Part shown: positions 37,640 through 47,734 of the stretch, piece by piece
Layout: the number at the start of each line of letters is the position of its first letter
Numbering within the stretch: the stretch's first letter is position 1
NCBI GenBank assembly: GCA_036346395.1
Contig: CM070596.1
Span: 5,124,170 to 5,188,169, forward strand
Direction of reading: 5' to 3'
DNA: 64,000 nucleotides
DNA from: Hsuehochloa calcarea
Lineage: Eukaryota; Streptophyta; Magnoliopsida; Poales; Poaceae
Program-made: the position numbers and the translations under genes
The notes under the pieces: generated by a model
What the model was told of the DNA's origin: nothing
What the model saw: the letters and a program-made list of their open reading frames with translations, nothing else
The model's database searches: none

Positions 37640-38676
37640 ATGGCCAGCTCTTCCCCCCCTCTGGCTGGTTGCCAGCCTCCGCTCACCCTGGCATCACACC
37701 CTCCCTGCCCCCGAGTCAGCCACCTCCGCGGTCGACCTCACACGCACGCACCAGGAAGATGCTGTCGCCAGCGAACGTGAGGAGGCCGCCGCCCGTGACC
37801 GCGAGGAGGCCGCCGCCCGTGAGCGTGAGCTCGCCGTCCTTCACGAGCATGCTGCCACGGTCGCCCGCGAGCGAGAGGAGGCCGACACTAGGGCTCGCGC
37901 CGCCGAGGCCGAGCGCGAGCGTGCCGAGGCCGAGCGCACGCCGGGACCTCGACCGCGCCCTCCTTTTCCACGAGGCCACCACGATCACCAACCTCCACGT
38001 GCAAGCCGTCGCCGTTCAGAACATCCGGGCTCTTGTCCCGGCTATCCTCGACCTCGCCTCGCCCAACTACAGCAAGTGGCGCGGCCTCTTCCTCATCACC
38101 CTCAGAAAAGTACTCGCTCTCCGCGCACGTACTCTCCGATGAGACACGCCGCGACTATGCCGATTGGTGCCGCATGAACTGCGTTGTCGTCTCTTGGCTT
38201 TACGGCACCATCAGCACCGAGCTCGTCGAGATCGTCATGGCCCATGATGCCACCGCACGCTACATATAGCTTGGTCTTGAGCAGCAATTCATCAGAAATT
38301 GTGAGACCCGAGCGTTGTATCTCGACGCCGAGTTTCAAAATTTTGTGCAGGGCGACCTCGACGTCTCCACCTACTATCACAAGCTCAAAGGCATGGCCGG
38401 CGCCCTCGACCAGCCCATCCCTGATCACACCCTCGTCCTCGCCGTCCTTCATGGCTTGAACGAGCGATTTTCCTACATGGGTGCCCTCCTCAAGCGTCAA
38501 CGTCCGATCCCAACTTCCTCGAGGTGCACTCGGACCTTCTTCTCGAGGAGATCACCATGACGTCGTGACCCACGACACCTCCCATGGCTCTTGTCGCCGC
38601 CGCAACCCCTGGCAGTCGGGGCGGCGGTGGCGGCACCTCTTCCGGCTGGGCGCCATCGGCCGGCTCCTCCAAAGAG
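37640..38676 (+). pseudogene. gag: Copia gag, N-terminal part (UBN2-like)
   Basis: Shifting frames give a Glu/Arg-rich start with repeated EREEA-type units (37770-37960), then LDLASPNYSKWRGLFL, HVLSDETRRDYADWC, VVSWLYGTISTELVEIVM, YLDAEFQNFVQGDLDVSTYY and AVLHGLNERFSYM. This is the order of motifs in the plant Copia gag domain. Frameshifts lie near 38105 and 38500, and an in-frame stop near 38270. The sequence breaks off at 38676 where the left-flank copy begins. Confidence 0.85.
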
Positions 38677-41600
38677 GCTGGGGACGTGCATTTAGATTTG
38701 TGCTTAGTATTCTCTGTGCAGATGGTTTGCAGTTTCTTTTGTTTACTTAGAATTTGAGGACGAATAATTGTTCTTGATCCGCCAGTGTTGTGACTTAATT
38801 TGCGCTTTAGAATTGAAGTAATCTTCACCTCGCTCGGATTGCAAGGCCGATGCTACTTGTCTTACTGTCTTAACACCAGATCCAATCTATCTATAATGTG
38901 TAGAGTTGGGACTTGAGCTGTGCATCTTCGGGTCGGTTCGAAGCGCGGCCGGCACGCGGTATGATCTAAATATGGACGACATGATATGTGGTGGTCGAGT
39001 CAAGACGCAGTATGAACAGTGGGTGGATGGGCTTGAGAATGCGACTTGTTGGCGGCATGCAGTGACGGTCGGTTGGATTGAGTTTGGGCGCCATGGCACG
39101 AAATAGACACAATCACCCCACATTAGCCTCGCCTAACCAATCATCCTTCATCACTCCTGGCCTCGACCCAATATCTCCCCCGGCTTCCCCTAACCCCAAT
39201 CCTTTCTCCCGAGCCTCGGCTCCCAAATTCCCAATCCCTAATCACATTCGCTGATTCCTCTCCCTCCAACTCCAACTGCCTCCCTAACCACGTGTCGCCC
39301 TTCCTCCCCACGCACCACTGGCCACTCCCTCCCCACATGCTGCCGCCCTCCACCCTCCCTTCGACCACCTCGTCACCATCCTTCTCACCCCGCAAGCGCG
39401 CGCGCGGCCGAGGTGGGCGGAGTTCTTCATCGGCGTCCAGGAGGAGAAGGCTATGGCGAGGGGGAGCGGGTGTAGATGACGACCGTGTCTTTGTTTTCCG
39501 GAGCGCATGGTGCGCTGTTGACTTCCCAGGTGTCTATAGTTACTTAGGGCTGGACTTAAGCCGGGACGGCACGGTCCCAACACGACGGGCTTTGGGTGCT
39601 TGGGCACAGTCTGAGGCAAGATCGCTCAAGACGACACGATAAGGTGGCCGGGCTGAGCTGGCACGACACGACGCGCCCCGAAGCACGATGGATCCGTGCC
39701 GTGCCGGCCGGCCCCAATGCCCACCACTAATAATGTGGACTCACTATTGAGATTAGGACGGTTTAGATTAAAATAAAAAATCAATGTCAAATACAAATAA
39801 AATTGAAATTTCGAATAAAAATAAAATAAATATAGTAATTTGATTTACATACAAATTTTTAAATCAAATCCCTAAATAAAATATCATTTGGAATAAAATT
39901 GCACAAAAATTGGATTGTATATGAATTTCAAACAAAAATAAGCGAATTTCAGAATATAAAATAAATAAAATTAGCAATTTGATTTTGATGCGAATGGCAT
40001 ACAAACTTCAAGCAAGAGTTTATGTCAAATACAATAAAAAAAATAACAGAAATTCCAAATAAAAAATAAAATAAAACTAGCAATTTGAATTATATACGAA
40101 TTTCTAAGTAAGAATAAAAATTAAAGAAAGCAATGAGATTTGTATAAGAATTCCAACCAATAGCGGCTGAAATCGTGAAAACTTTTCTACTGAGATTTCG
40201 CGCCATCGCTTTAGAACCTAACCTAAAATTCAAACTAGCTCCAGATTTTTCGGTTTTGATGAATTTTGTTCAAAAAATTCGAATTTGCTTCAATTTTATT
40301 CAAATTTGAATTTTTTTATTTAAAATCTGAAAATTTGAGTTTTTTTTTTAAAAAAATTCGGCCGAAAATTTACCGAAATTTCCGGTTGTCAGATCAGAAT
40401 CTGTTACTCTGTATTCTTCGAATTTGTTTTCAACCGCCAAAGTTTTAACTGGTTGAAATTCGGAATATGAAAAAAAAGAAAACATGCAATTTCATTTCCA
40501 TACAAACTCCAAAGTAAAATCCTAAATAACTAAAACACAAAATAAATTAAATAAATTATTTGGATAAGAGCTCTAAAAATAAATGATTTTTTGAATTAAA
40601 AAAGTTATAACAAAGATATCACAAATGGTGTCGCAGAAGATATAAAAAAAGTGCAATTGCAAGAAGACATTGACACACGAGGAAACGAAGAGTTGAGGTC
40701 CTCAGAGGGCTTAATATGAAGAAAATGTTGTGCTACTCACCTTAGTCGTTTGACTAGTATAGTATCGTGTTGCTCGTCAGAGCAGTTAAAGAGAAATATC
40801 ATAGTTGAAGGAGCTAATGGTTGCGACTACGATTAGTGAGCATCGACATTGTATACGAATTCCAAAACAATACTAGAAATTCGGAATAGAGATCAAAAAT
40901 AAAATTATCAATTTGATTTTCATACAAATTCCCAAGTAACAATAACGGGCAATCAGTTTTGTATACAAATTCCAAAATAAATGCCGTGATAATCTGACCA
41001 TTCCCCTGTCTGCAGGCTGACTAGCTTGTACGTCTCCAACCCATAACCCCAGATCCAAAAACCAAACAAATTTCTACTCATCAATCAATCAGCACAATAT
41101 GGCAATATCTTTTTTTTATTTTATACCGACCCCTCCCTTTCCTTAGATATGCCTCCCCCTCTCTCTATATATATATCGTACATACATTGTACGTGGCATG
41201 TAGAGAGACCTCGATCGAGTTAAGCCATGACGAAGGCGGCGGAGAGCGCGGCCCCGGCGGGAGGAAGCTGACGCAGGGGCGGCAGAAGATCCCGATCAAG
41301 CCCATCGTTAACCAGGACGCGCGGCAGGTCTGCTTCTCCAAGCGCCGCAACGGCCTCTTCAAGAAGGCCTGTGAGCTCACCGTGCGGTGTGGGGCGCACG
41401 TCGCCCTCATCGTGTTCTCCCCCGCAGGGAAGCCCTACTCCTACGGCCACCCCTCCGTGCACGCCGTCATCGACCGCTTCCTCGACCCCTCCTCCGCCGC
41501 TCCGGTGGCGGCGGCAACGAACCCGGCTGTCGTGTACGAGTTCAACAGCCAGGAGAAACACCTCACCGAGGCCATCGAGGAGGAGGCGCGCAGGAAGGCC

Positions 41601-42288
41601 GCGCTCGACAGGGAGGCGCGCAGGAGGGGGGCCGCGCTGGACGAACGCCTCGCGGCCGGCGTCTTGACCGACGACGACGTGCAGCGCTTGGAGCTGCCGG
41701 ACCTCGAGCTCATGCTCGCCGCGCTGGAGAGGGTCCATGCCGAGGCGGCCGAGCGCGCCCACGAGATCTTCGCTGAGGAGACGATGATGCAGTGCACGGG
41801 CAGCGGCGCCGGCAGCCTCGTCCACTACCTCGGCACCGGCACGTTCACGACTGACGGCACCGGCGGCCATGAGGCTGCCATGGACACGAAGATGATGTTG
41901 ATGGGCGGCAACCTCGGACATGCGCTTGCACCGGCGCTGCCTTTCGCTCCGATGATGCCGCCGCCTCCTCTCCCTCCACATTTCAACCATGGCTTTGGCT
42001 ACAATGACCTTAACCTTAGCGCGGGCTATGGCTACAAGATTGGCGATGGCAATGGCCATGGCGCCGTGTACGAAATGCAAGGGTTTTATGGGACACCATG
42101 CAACTTCTTTGGGTAGGAATAAGGAGTGGTTGGTTTAATTTTTAGCAATGTTCTTAGAAAACTTTATGCAGGATGTGTGAGTGTGATGGTTAAACCATTG
42201 TGTTCTTGACTTGTTAGTCCTTTAATCTAGTACCTATTACACTTTGTTCAGTACTATCTTTCCGCATTGTTAGTCGGATGTCGTGTTC
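38677..42288 (+). repeat. Duplicated segment, copy B (inside Copia gag)
   Basis: Collinear with 34002-37620. Coding parts differ at only a few bases, but non-coding parts contain patches where short groups of bases are completely changed (for example 38940-39100, 40170-40230, 40385-40430). The right end includes TGTTAGTCGGATGTCGTGTTC, the start of the Copia LTR, showing that the copied template reached into the already inserted element. Confidence 0.9.
41227..42116 (+). pseudogene. Type I MADS-box gene copy B, frameshifted near the start
   Basis: The sequence matches copy A almost base for base, but GAGAGGCGCGG of copy A reads GAGAGCGCGG here (41242-41251), one base short. From the ATG at 41227 translation would stop after about 14 residues, before the MADS domain. 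The long open frame that remains starts only from a non-ATG codon at 41187. A few substitutions are visible, one changing Lys to Arg in the helical region. Unless the missing base is a sequence error, this copy is null. Its promoter, including the TATA run, was copied with it. Confidence 0.85.
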
Positions 42289-42690
42289 CGCTGTCACCAA
42301 CCGCCACTCGCCGCGCCCTCCGGCGGCACCAGCGGTGGCAACTCCAACCGTCGCCGCAGTGGCCGCAACAACAGCGGCCAAGGCGGCACCTCCAAGTCCG
42401 CCGGCGGCACCACCACGCCAAACCCATCTGGGTGGCCCTCGTTCTATAATCCGTGGACTGGGACCATCCAGATGTGGGCCGGTCCGGTGCCTGGTGTTCC
42501 CAGCGGTACCTCTGGCAGTTCTCCTGCTCGCGCGTCGGCCCCACATACCGTCGGCCCGGAGCAGGCCCTCACGGCGGCACACGTACCGCTCGGCCACCCG
42601 CTGCCTCCGTTGTACCAGCAGCTGCCGCCCGAGTACCTCCCACCGGTCATGACACCTTACCCTGTTGCTCCCGGTCCGCAACCCGTCTAG
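42289..42690 (+). pseudogene. gag: Copia gag, C-terminal part
   Basis: The plus frame from 42283 reads GGTSGGNSNRRRSGRNNSG then WPSFYNPWTGTIQMWAGP and a Pro-rich tail with LPPLYQQLPPEYLPPVMTPY. WPSFYNPWTGTIQMW is typical of the region following the gag domain in grass Copia elements. It continues the gag broken at 38676. Confidence 0.75.
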
Positions 42691-42754
42691 GATCAATAGG
42701 CTTTGGTGAACGCATTCCATACCATGACACTCAACCCCGGCTCAGGGTGATTGA

Positions 42755-44047
42755 TGCATGGATTCTGGTGCCACCTCCCACATGACGTCGGATGCTGGTA
42801 ATCTCTCCTCCGTCCTTCCTTGTTCATCATCTCCTTCATCCATCTTTGTCGGTAATGGGTCCTTATTGCCTGTCACCTCTACCGGTTCGATTGTGCTTCC
42901 CGGTCCCTTTCATCTTAATAATGTTCTAGTTACATCTAACATTATTAAAAATCTTGTGTTTGTTTGTTAGTTCACCACCGATCAATAGTTCTAGAGCTCT
43001 GTACCCCTTCCGTTTGCCTTCCATCACATCACCGCCTTGTGCTTTCCTCGCCGCGCCCCTAGTTCCATCTGGCACCGTCGCCTTGGTCACCCCGGCCACG
43101 AGGCTCTCTCTAGACTTGCTAGTACTTCTGCTATAGTGTGTAATAAAGGTGCTAGTGACAACATTTGCCACGCTTGTCAACTTGGTCGTCATGTACGCCT
43201 GCCGTTTTCCACTTCGTCCTCTCGTGCTCTCAAGAATTTTGATTTAGTACACTGTGATCTTTGGACTTCTCCAGTTGTCAGTGTTTCTGGTTACAAATAC
43301 TATCTAGTAATTCTAGATGATTGTTCTCACTTTATTTGGACGTTTCCATTATGCCTCAAGTCTGACACGTTTTCCACGTTGTCTAACTTTTCTTCGTATG
43401 TGGCTACTCAGTTTGGTAGTACAATCAAGAGAGTCCAATGCGACAACGGTCGTGAGTTCAATAACTCTACCGCTTGCATGTTCTTCCTCACCAAAGGTGT
43501 TTCTCTCCGTATGTCCTGCCCCTACACCTCCCAGCAGAATGGCAAAGCCAAACGCGTCATTCGTTCCATCAACAACATCATGCGTTCGCTCTTGTTTCAA
43601 GCAAATCTTCCCCCCTCCTCTCCTACTGGGTTGAGGCATTCCACACTGTCACATATCTCCTCAACCACCTCCCCACCACCACACTAAATTCAGCCACCCC
43701 ATTTTTCACACTTCATGCTCAACACCCGTCCTATTCCCATCTTTGTGTGTTTGGTTGTAAGTGCTATCCCAACTTGTCTGCCACAGCGCCTCACAAGTTG
43801 TCTCCTCGCTCCACTATGTGTGTTTTCCTCGGTTATTCTTACGATCATAAGGGCTACCGGTGTCTTGATCGTTCCTCCAATCGGGTCATTATTTACCGTT
43901 ATGTCCTCTTTGATGAGACATCGTTTCCCTTCGCCGAGTCGATTTCCACACTAACCCCTAATGAGCTTGATTTTTTGTCGGATTATCAGTTCGTGCCGGC
44001 GCCTATTGGCCCGCCAAGCACTGCTCCTCGTACAGGTTCCACCGCCC
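42755..44047 (+). pseudogene. pol: Copia protease and integrase, decayed
   Basis: Protease begins with MDSGATSHMTSD (42758), the aspartic D-S-G-A site. The integrase zinc region includes WHRRLGHPG and ICHACQLGRHVRLPF; the core has HCDLW and QCDNGREF carrying the first two catalytic Asp. The third catalytic residue is replaced: the usual NGKAER motif reads NGKAKR here (43542-43559). Frameshifts lie near 42965-43040 and 43600. The C-terminal part contains VFGCKCYPNLS and RCLDRSSNRVIIYRYVLFDE. The frame ends in fusion to the OTU1-fragment copy at 44048. Confidence 0.88.
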
Positions 44048-45086
44048 AAAACCAAATGAAGCCTATTGTGCTTGGATTTTGGATCCTGAAAAGTGGGGAG
44101 GTGAGTTTCAGCACTATTAATCCCGTACAGAAACATTAAGGCTGAAAATACACTCGGTTTGAAGTGTTCCTGTGCTGTGTTGTTTGTGGGCTGGTCTTCG
44201 CCATGAAATCATGTATTAAGCATCTCCACCGTAAAAGTATCAGCCTCCATTAGACTACTAACTTAGCTGCAGGGGCTCTGTTAAGGTGGAGAACAACCAT
44301 ATGCAACACGATATTAGCACTCTAGGTTGTCAGTAAAAGTGTTTCTGTTCAGGGGCGTTTACAGTAATTAACACTAGTTGTCATGTTTTGTTAGTGTGCC
44401 TAGCTAGTGCTTATTTCACTAATTTCACCTCAATTTTTCTTTGGTTGTAAAGGTGCCATTGAACTTTCTATTCTGTCGGAATATTATGGGCGTGAAATTG
44501 CTGCATATGACATCCAGACAACCCGCTGTGATCTGTATGGTCAGGTTGGAGTTCTTATATGTTTTTTTTTTCTGTCCCACATTGTTAAGCTACTGCTTAG
44601 CTTGACATCCTTGATATAGGAGAAGAACTACGATGAGAGGGCCATTCTCATTTATGATGGGTTGCATTATGATGCTTTAGCAGTAAGTTTTCATGATAGT
44701 ATTCTACTGATCAATAAGGCACAACGAGATATTAACTAATTTTATCTGCTTTTGATCAACAAAAATTCAGATGTCTCCTTTTGAAGGAGCACCAGAAGAA
44801 TTTGATCAGACCATAACCGTTCCATTGGTCCATTAGATGGCCTAGCTCTAAATTTAATGAAGGAGGCACAGAGGTATTTTCATCTATGGTCACTTAGTCT
44901 TATTTTCCATTAAGTAACTACATACTTTACAGCAACCAATTATGCCTCGAACAGAATGTTTATGATAGCATGTAACCTCATGTTTTGAATGCTTCAAACT
45001 TTTGGCCGCAGTTAATGGTCAATAATCTAACTGAACATTCTGATGGCTAAAGCATTTGGAAGAAGGTTCAATGTAATGTAAAATAT
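44048..45086 (+). pseudogene. OTU1-type deubiquitinase gene fragment, copy inside Copia
   Basis: Collinear without gaps with 47974-49012 (constant offset of 3926). Exons: 44051-44100 (KPNEAYCAWILDPEKWGG), 44453-44544 (AIELSILSEYYGREIAAYD onward), 44620-44682 (YDERAILIYDGLHYDALA), 44771-44873 (MSPFEGAPEEFDQTI onward). These match the second half of the OTU domain of plant OTU1/YOD1-like ubiquitin thioesterases, including the His of DGLHYDA, part of the catalytic site. The catalytic Cys exon is absent. Exon four is broken after DQTI: the expected link to RSIGPLDGLALNLMKEAQR is out of frame, in both copies. Confidence 0.85.
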
Positions 45087-45572
45087 TGTGACGCCCTGTG
45101 TCATTATCTCTAGGGTAATCACACTTAGGCATACGGATTACTATTTGTCTGCCCGGTAGAACACCGCTCCGACGAATAGCAAGCCATTTTATCGAGTTCG
45201 CAGTAAACAATAAAATAGAAATCAGACATCTTTATTACAGATGAGTAGCCACATAAAGCTAAGGTTCTTAATGCAACTACTACACAAACACAAAAGGAAG
45301 CTTCTCCGCTCTGGAGTCTGCTCCGGACTACCGCCCTCCTACTCGTCCCACGAGTCAAAGATGGCTTTCCATCTCGCTCAGGTCTTCGCCGCTGGCGCCT
45401 TCTCCTCCTCCTGCTGCATCGGTACCTGCAAGTCCTTTGCCCCACTCGGGATAGCTCCCGGGCGGACTAGGATCTAACAAAGGAGAATACTAACAAGGTT
45501 GAGTACTGTAAGTACTCAGAAGCATTAATAGCAAACAATGCTATCGCGTGGATCGATCTCGGTCTTTAGCCA
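45087..45572 (-). repeat. Partial Gypsy LTR (same family as 3313-6776)
   Basis: Starts TGTGACGCCCTGTGTCATT directly after the OTU1-fragment copy and follows the LTR of the 3.3-kb element for about 485 bases, to GGTCTTTA, where Copia sequence resumes. On the minus strand this is the 3' end of the LTR. It is clearly more diverged from the 3313 and 9476 copies than they are from each other. Confidence 0.8.
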
Positions 45573-47490
45573 TCACGCCGCCGGTGCCCGTGCCCTCGCC
45601 GCCGCCGGCATCCTCGCGACGCGAGGTCGGGCCCCTAGCACTGCGCGCGCCGCCACTCACGGCCCCGCCTGGACGCCCTTCGACAGCTCCCGCTACGGTG
45701 TGGGAGCCCTCTCGCCGACGCCGACCACGCGGCATCCTCACCAGTGCCCTGCGCGTGCTCGGCCGCGTCGGCCACCTCGGTCGCACTGGGCCGCGCGGCG
45801 GCTGGCCGCTTCGGTCGCCCAAGTTGTGCCTAATGCCCCGACTCCTCTGGCCACCCTGCCTGCTAGCGCCATGCCCATGCCGCCCGTGGCCAACTCACAC
45901 ACAATGGTCATGCACGACAAGCAGGGTTTCCGCCAGCCCGTACAGCGCCTCAATATGTATGTTGACGCTTTATCCCTGATTCCCAAGACTTATCGGTCTG
46001 CTCTCGCCGATCCTTACTGGCGTGCTACCATGGAGGAGGAATATGAGGTGCTTCTGGCCAATAATACATGGGAGCTCGTGCTGTGGCCGTCTCACGGAAA
46101 TATTTATCACTGGAAAGTGGATTTTTTGTCACAAGCTGAAGGCTGATGGCACACTTGACAGGTATAAGGCGCGTTGGGTTCTCCGCGGTTTCACACAGCG
46201 TACTGGTATGGATTTTGATGAAATTTTCAGTCCTGTTGTGAAGCCCGCCACTGTTCGGATGGTCCTCTCCCTTGCACTCTCTCGGGATTGGCCTATTCAT
46301 CAACTGGATGTGAAGAATTCCTCCATGGCACCTTGACCGAGACTGTCTACTGCTCCCAGCCGACCGGTTTTGTTGATAGCTCTCGTCTGGATTTTGTCTG
46401 TCGCCTCAATAAATCCCTATATGGACTGAAGCAGGCTCCGCGTGCATGGTATAGTCGATTTGCTTCCTACCTCGTCTCCCTTGGTTTTGTTGAAGCTAAA
46501 TCGGACACCTCTCTCTTCATTTATCATTGCGACGCCGACACAGTGTAACTGCTCCTATATGTGGATGATATTGTTTTGTCAACATCTTCAGTTGGGCTCC
46601 TTCGTCGGGTTATCTCAACGTTACAACGTGAATTTTCTATGAAAGATCTTGGTGAGCTACATCTTTTTTTGGGAGTTGCTGTTCACCATCATACTAATGG
46701 GCTCTTTCTCTCACAACACCAGTACATGTTAGATATCTTGGAGCGTGCCGGTATGTCTGATTGCAAGCCTTGCAGTACCCCTGTGGATACTCAATCCAAG
46801 GTCTCTTCTTCGCCCGCTCGGACCGATCCAAGACAAGATCGCTAGCCTCACCGGCGCTCTGCAGTATCTCACATTCACTCGCCCAGATATTGCTTTATGC
46901 TGTACAGCAGGTCTGTCTCCACATGCATGACCCAAGCGAGCCCCATCTCACTGCAGTGAAGCGCATTCTTCGCTATATTCGTGACACATTGGATCATGGC
47001 CTTCTTCTACATCGGTCCTCTCCGGTGGAGCTCGTTGTCTACTCTGACGCTGACTGGGCAGGTTGCCCGGACACCCGTAAGTCCACCTCGGGCTATGCTG
47101 TGTTTCTTGGCGACAACCTCGTCTCCTGGTCCTCCAAGCGCCAGAACATGGTGTCTCGTTCAGGCCGAGGTCGGTATGTGGTCGCCGCCAATGCTGTGGC
47201 GGAGGCCTCCTGGTTGCGCCAGCTTCTTCAGAGCTCCATACCCCGCCACGACGTGCTACACTTGTCTACTGTGACAACATCAGTGCAGTCTATCTCTCGA
47301 CCAATCCGGTGCAGCATCAGTGCGCCAAGCATATCGAGATTGACCTTTACTTCGTTCGGGAGCGCATCGCCATTGGAGATCTCCGTGTGCTTCACGTCCC
47401 GATGTCGTCACAGTACATCGGCATCTTCACCAAGGGATTGCCTACGTCTGTCTTCACCGAGTTTTGGTCCATCAACGCTCGTGAGTAGAC
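45573..47490 (+). pseudogene. pol: Copia reverse transcriptase and RNase H, decayed
   Basis: After a GC-rich linker, RT starts around 45900 (MHDKQGF...). Motifs appear in different frames: KADGTLDRYKARWVLRGF, LSLALSRDWPIHQLDVKN, SLYGLKQAPRAWYSRF and the catalytic YVDDI at 46556-46570. A stop codon (46546-46548) lies just before YVDDI. RNase H follows with VYSDADWAGCPDTRKSTSGY and FLGDNLVSWSSKRQNMVSRS. At least three frameshifts are present. It is not functional. Confidence 0.9.
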
Positions 47491-47505
47491 GCCGATCGCT
47501 GGGCG

Positions 47506-47729
47506 TGTTAGTTAGATGTCGTGTTCACACCGGCCTCTTCACTGTTCGGTTCGGTCTCGTGTTCACACCGGCCTCTTGACTATTCGGTTCTGTGTCGTGT
47601 TCACACCGACCTCTTGACTGTTTGGTTCGGTCTCGTGTTCACACCGGCCTCAACCGGCTATATATATGTGTAACCCGTGTACCTTGAACTATCAATCAAT
47701 CAGTTGCGTGAATTATCTCCGCCAACACA
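47506..47729 (+). repeat. 3' LTR of the Copia element (224 bp)
   Basis: Starts TGTTAGTTAGATGTCGTG and ends CGCCAACACA. Inside, the phrase TCGTGTTCACACCGGCCTCTT recurs about four times at a spacing of about 40 bases, followed by a TATATATATG box (47661-47670). The only counterpart at the 5' end is the 26-base stub at 37600. Confidence 0.9.
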
Positions 47730-47734
47730 CGTAC

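Larger units (their letters stand above)
37600..47729 (+). mobile_element. Copia LTR retrotransposon, interrupted twice by flank copies
   Basis: The element starts TGTTAGTCAGATGTCGTG at 37600 and ends CCAACACA at 47729, flanked by a perfect 5-bp duplication CGTAC (37595-37599 and 47730-47734). Copia sequence occupies 37600-38676 (LTR start, gag), 42289-44047 (gag end, protease, integrase) and 45573-47729 (reverse transcriptase, RNase H, 3' LTR). These three pieces follow each other in normal order. 38677-42288 is a copy of the left flank and 44048-45572 a copy of the right flank plus part of a Gypsy LTR. The 5' LTR keeps only about 26 bases. Several frameshifts and stops make it inactive. Short LTRs and gag type resemble Hopscotch-like elements. 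Confidence 0.88.

Noticed and set aside
41187..42116. 309-codon frame giving MADS copy B an intact, longer N-terminus
   Set aside because: It starts at TTG, not ATG, and crosses the 5' leader; it is open only because of the one-base deletion after the true ATG.
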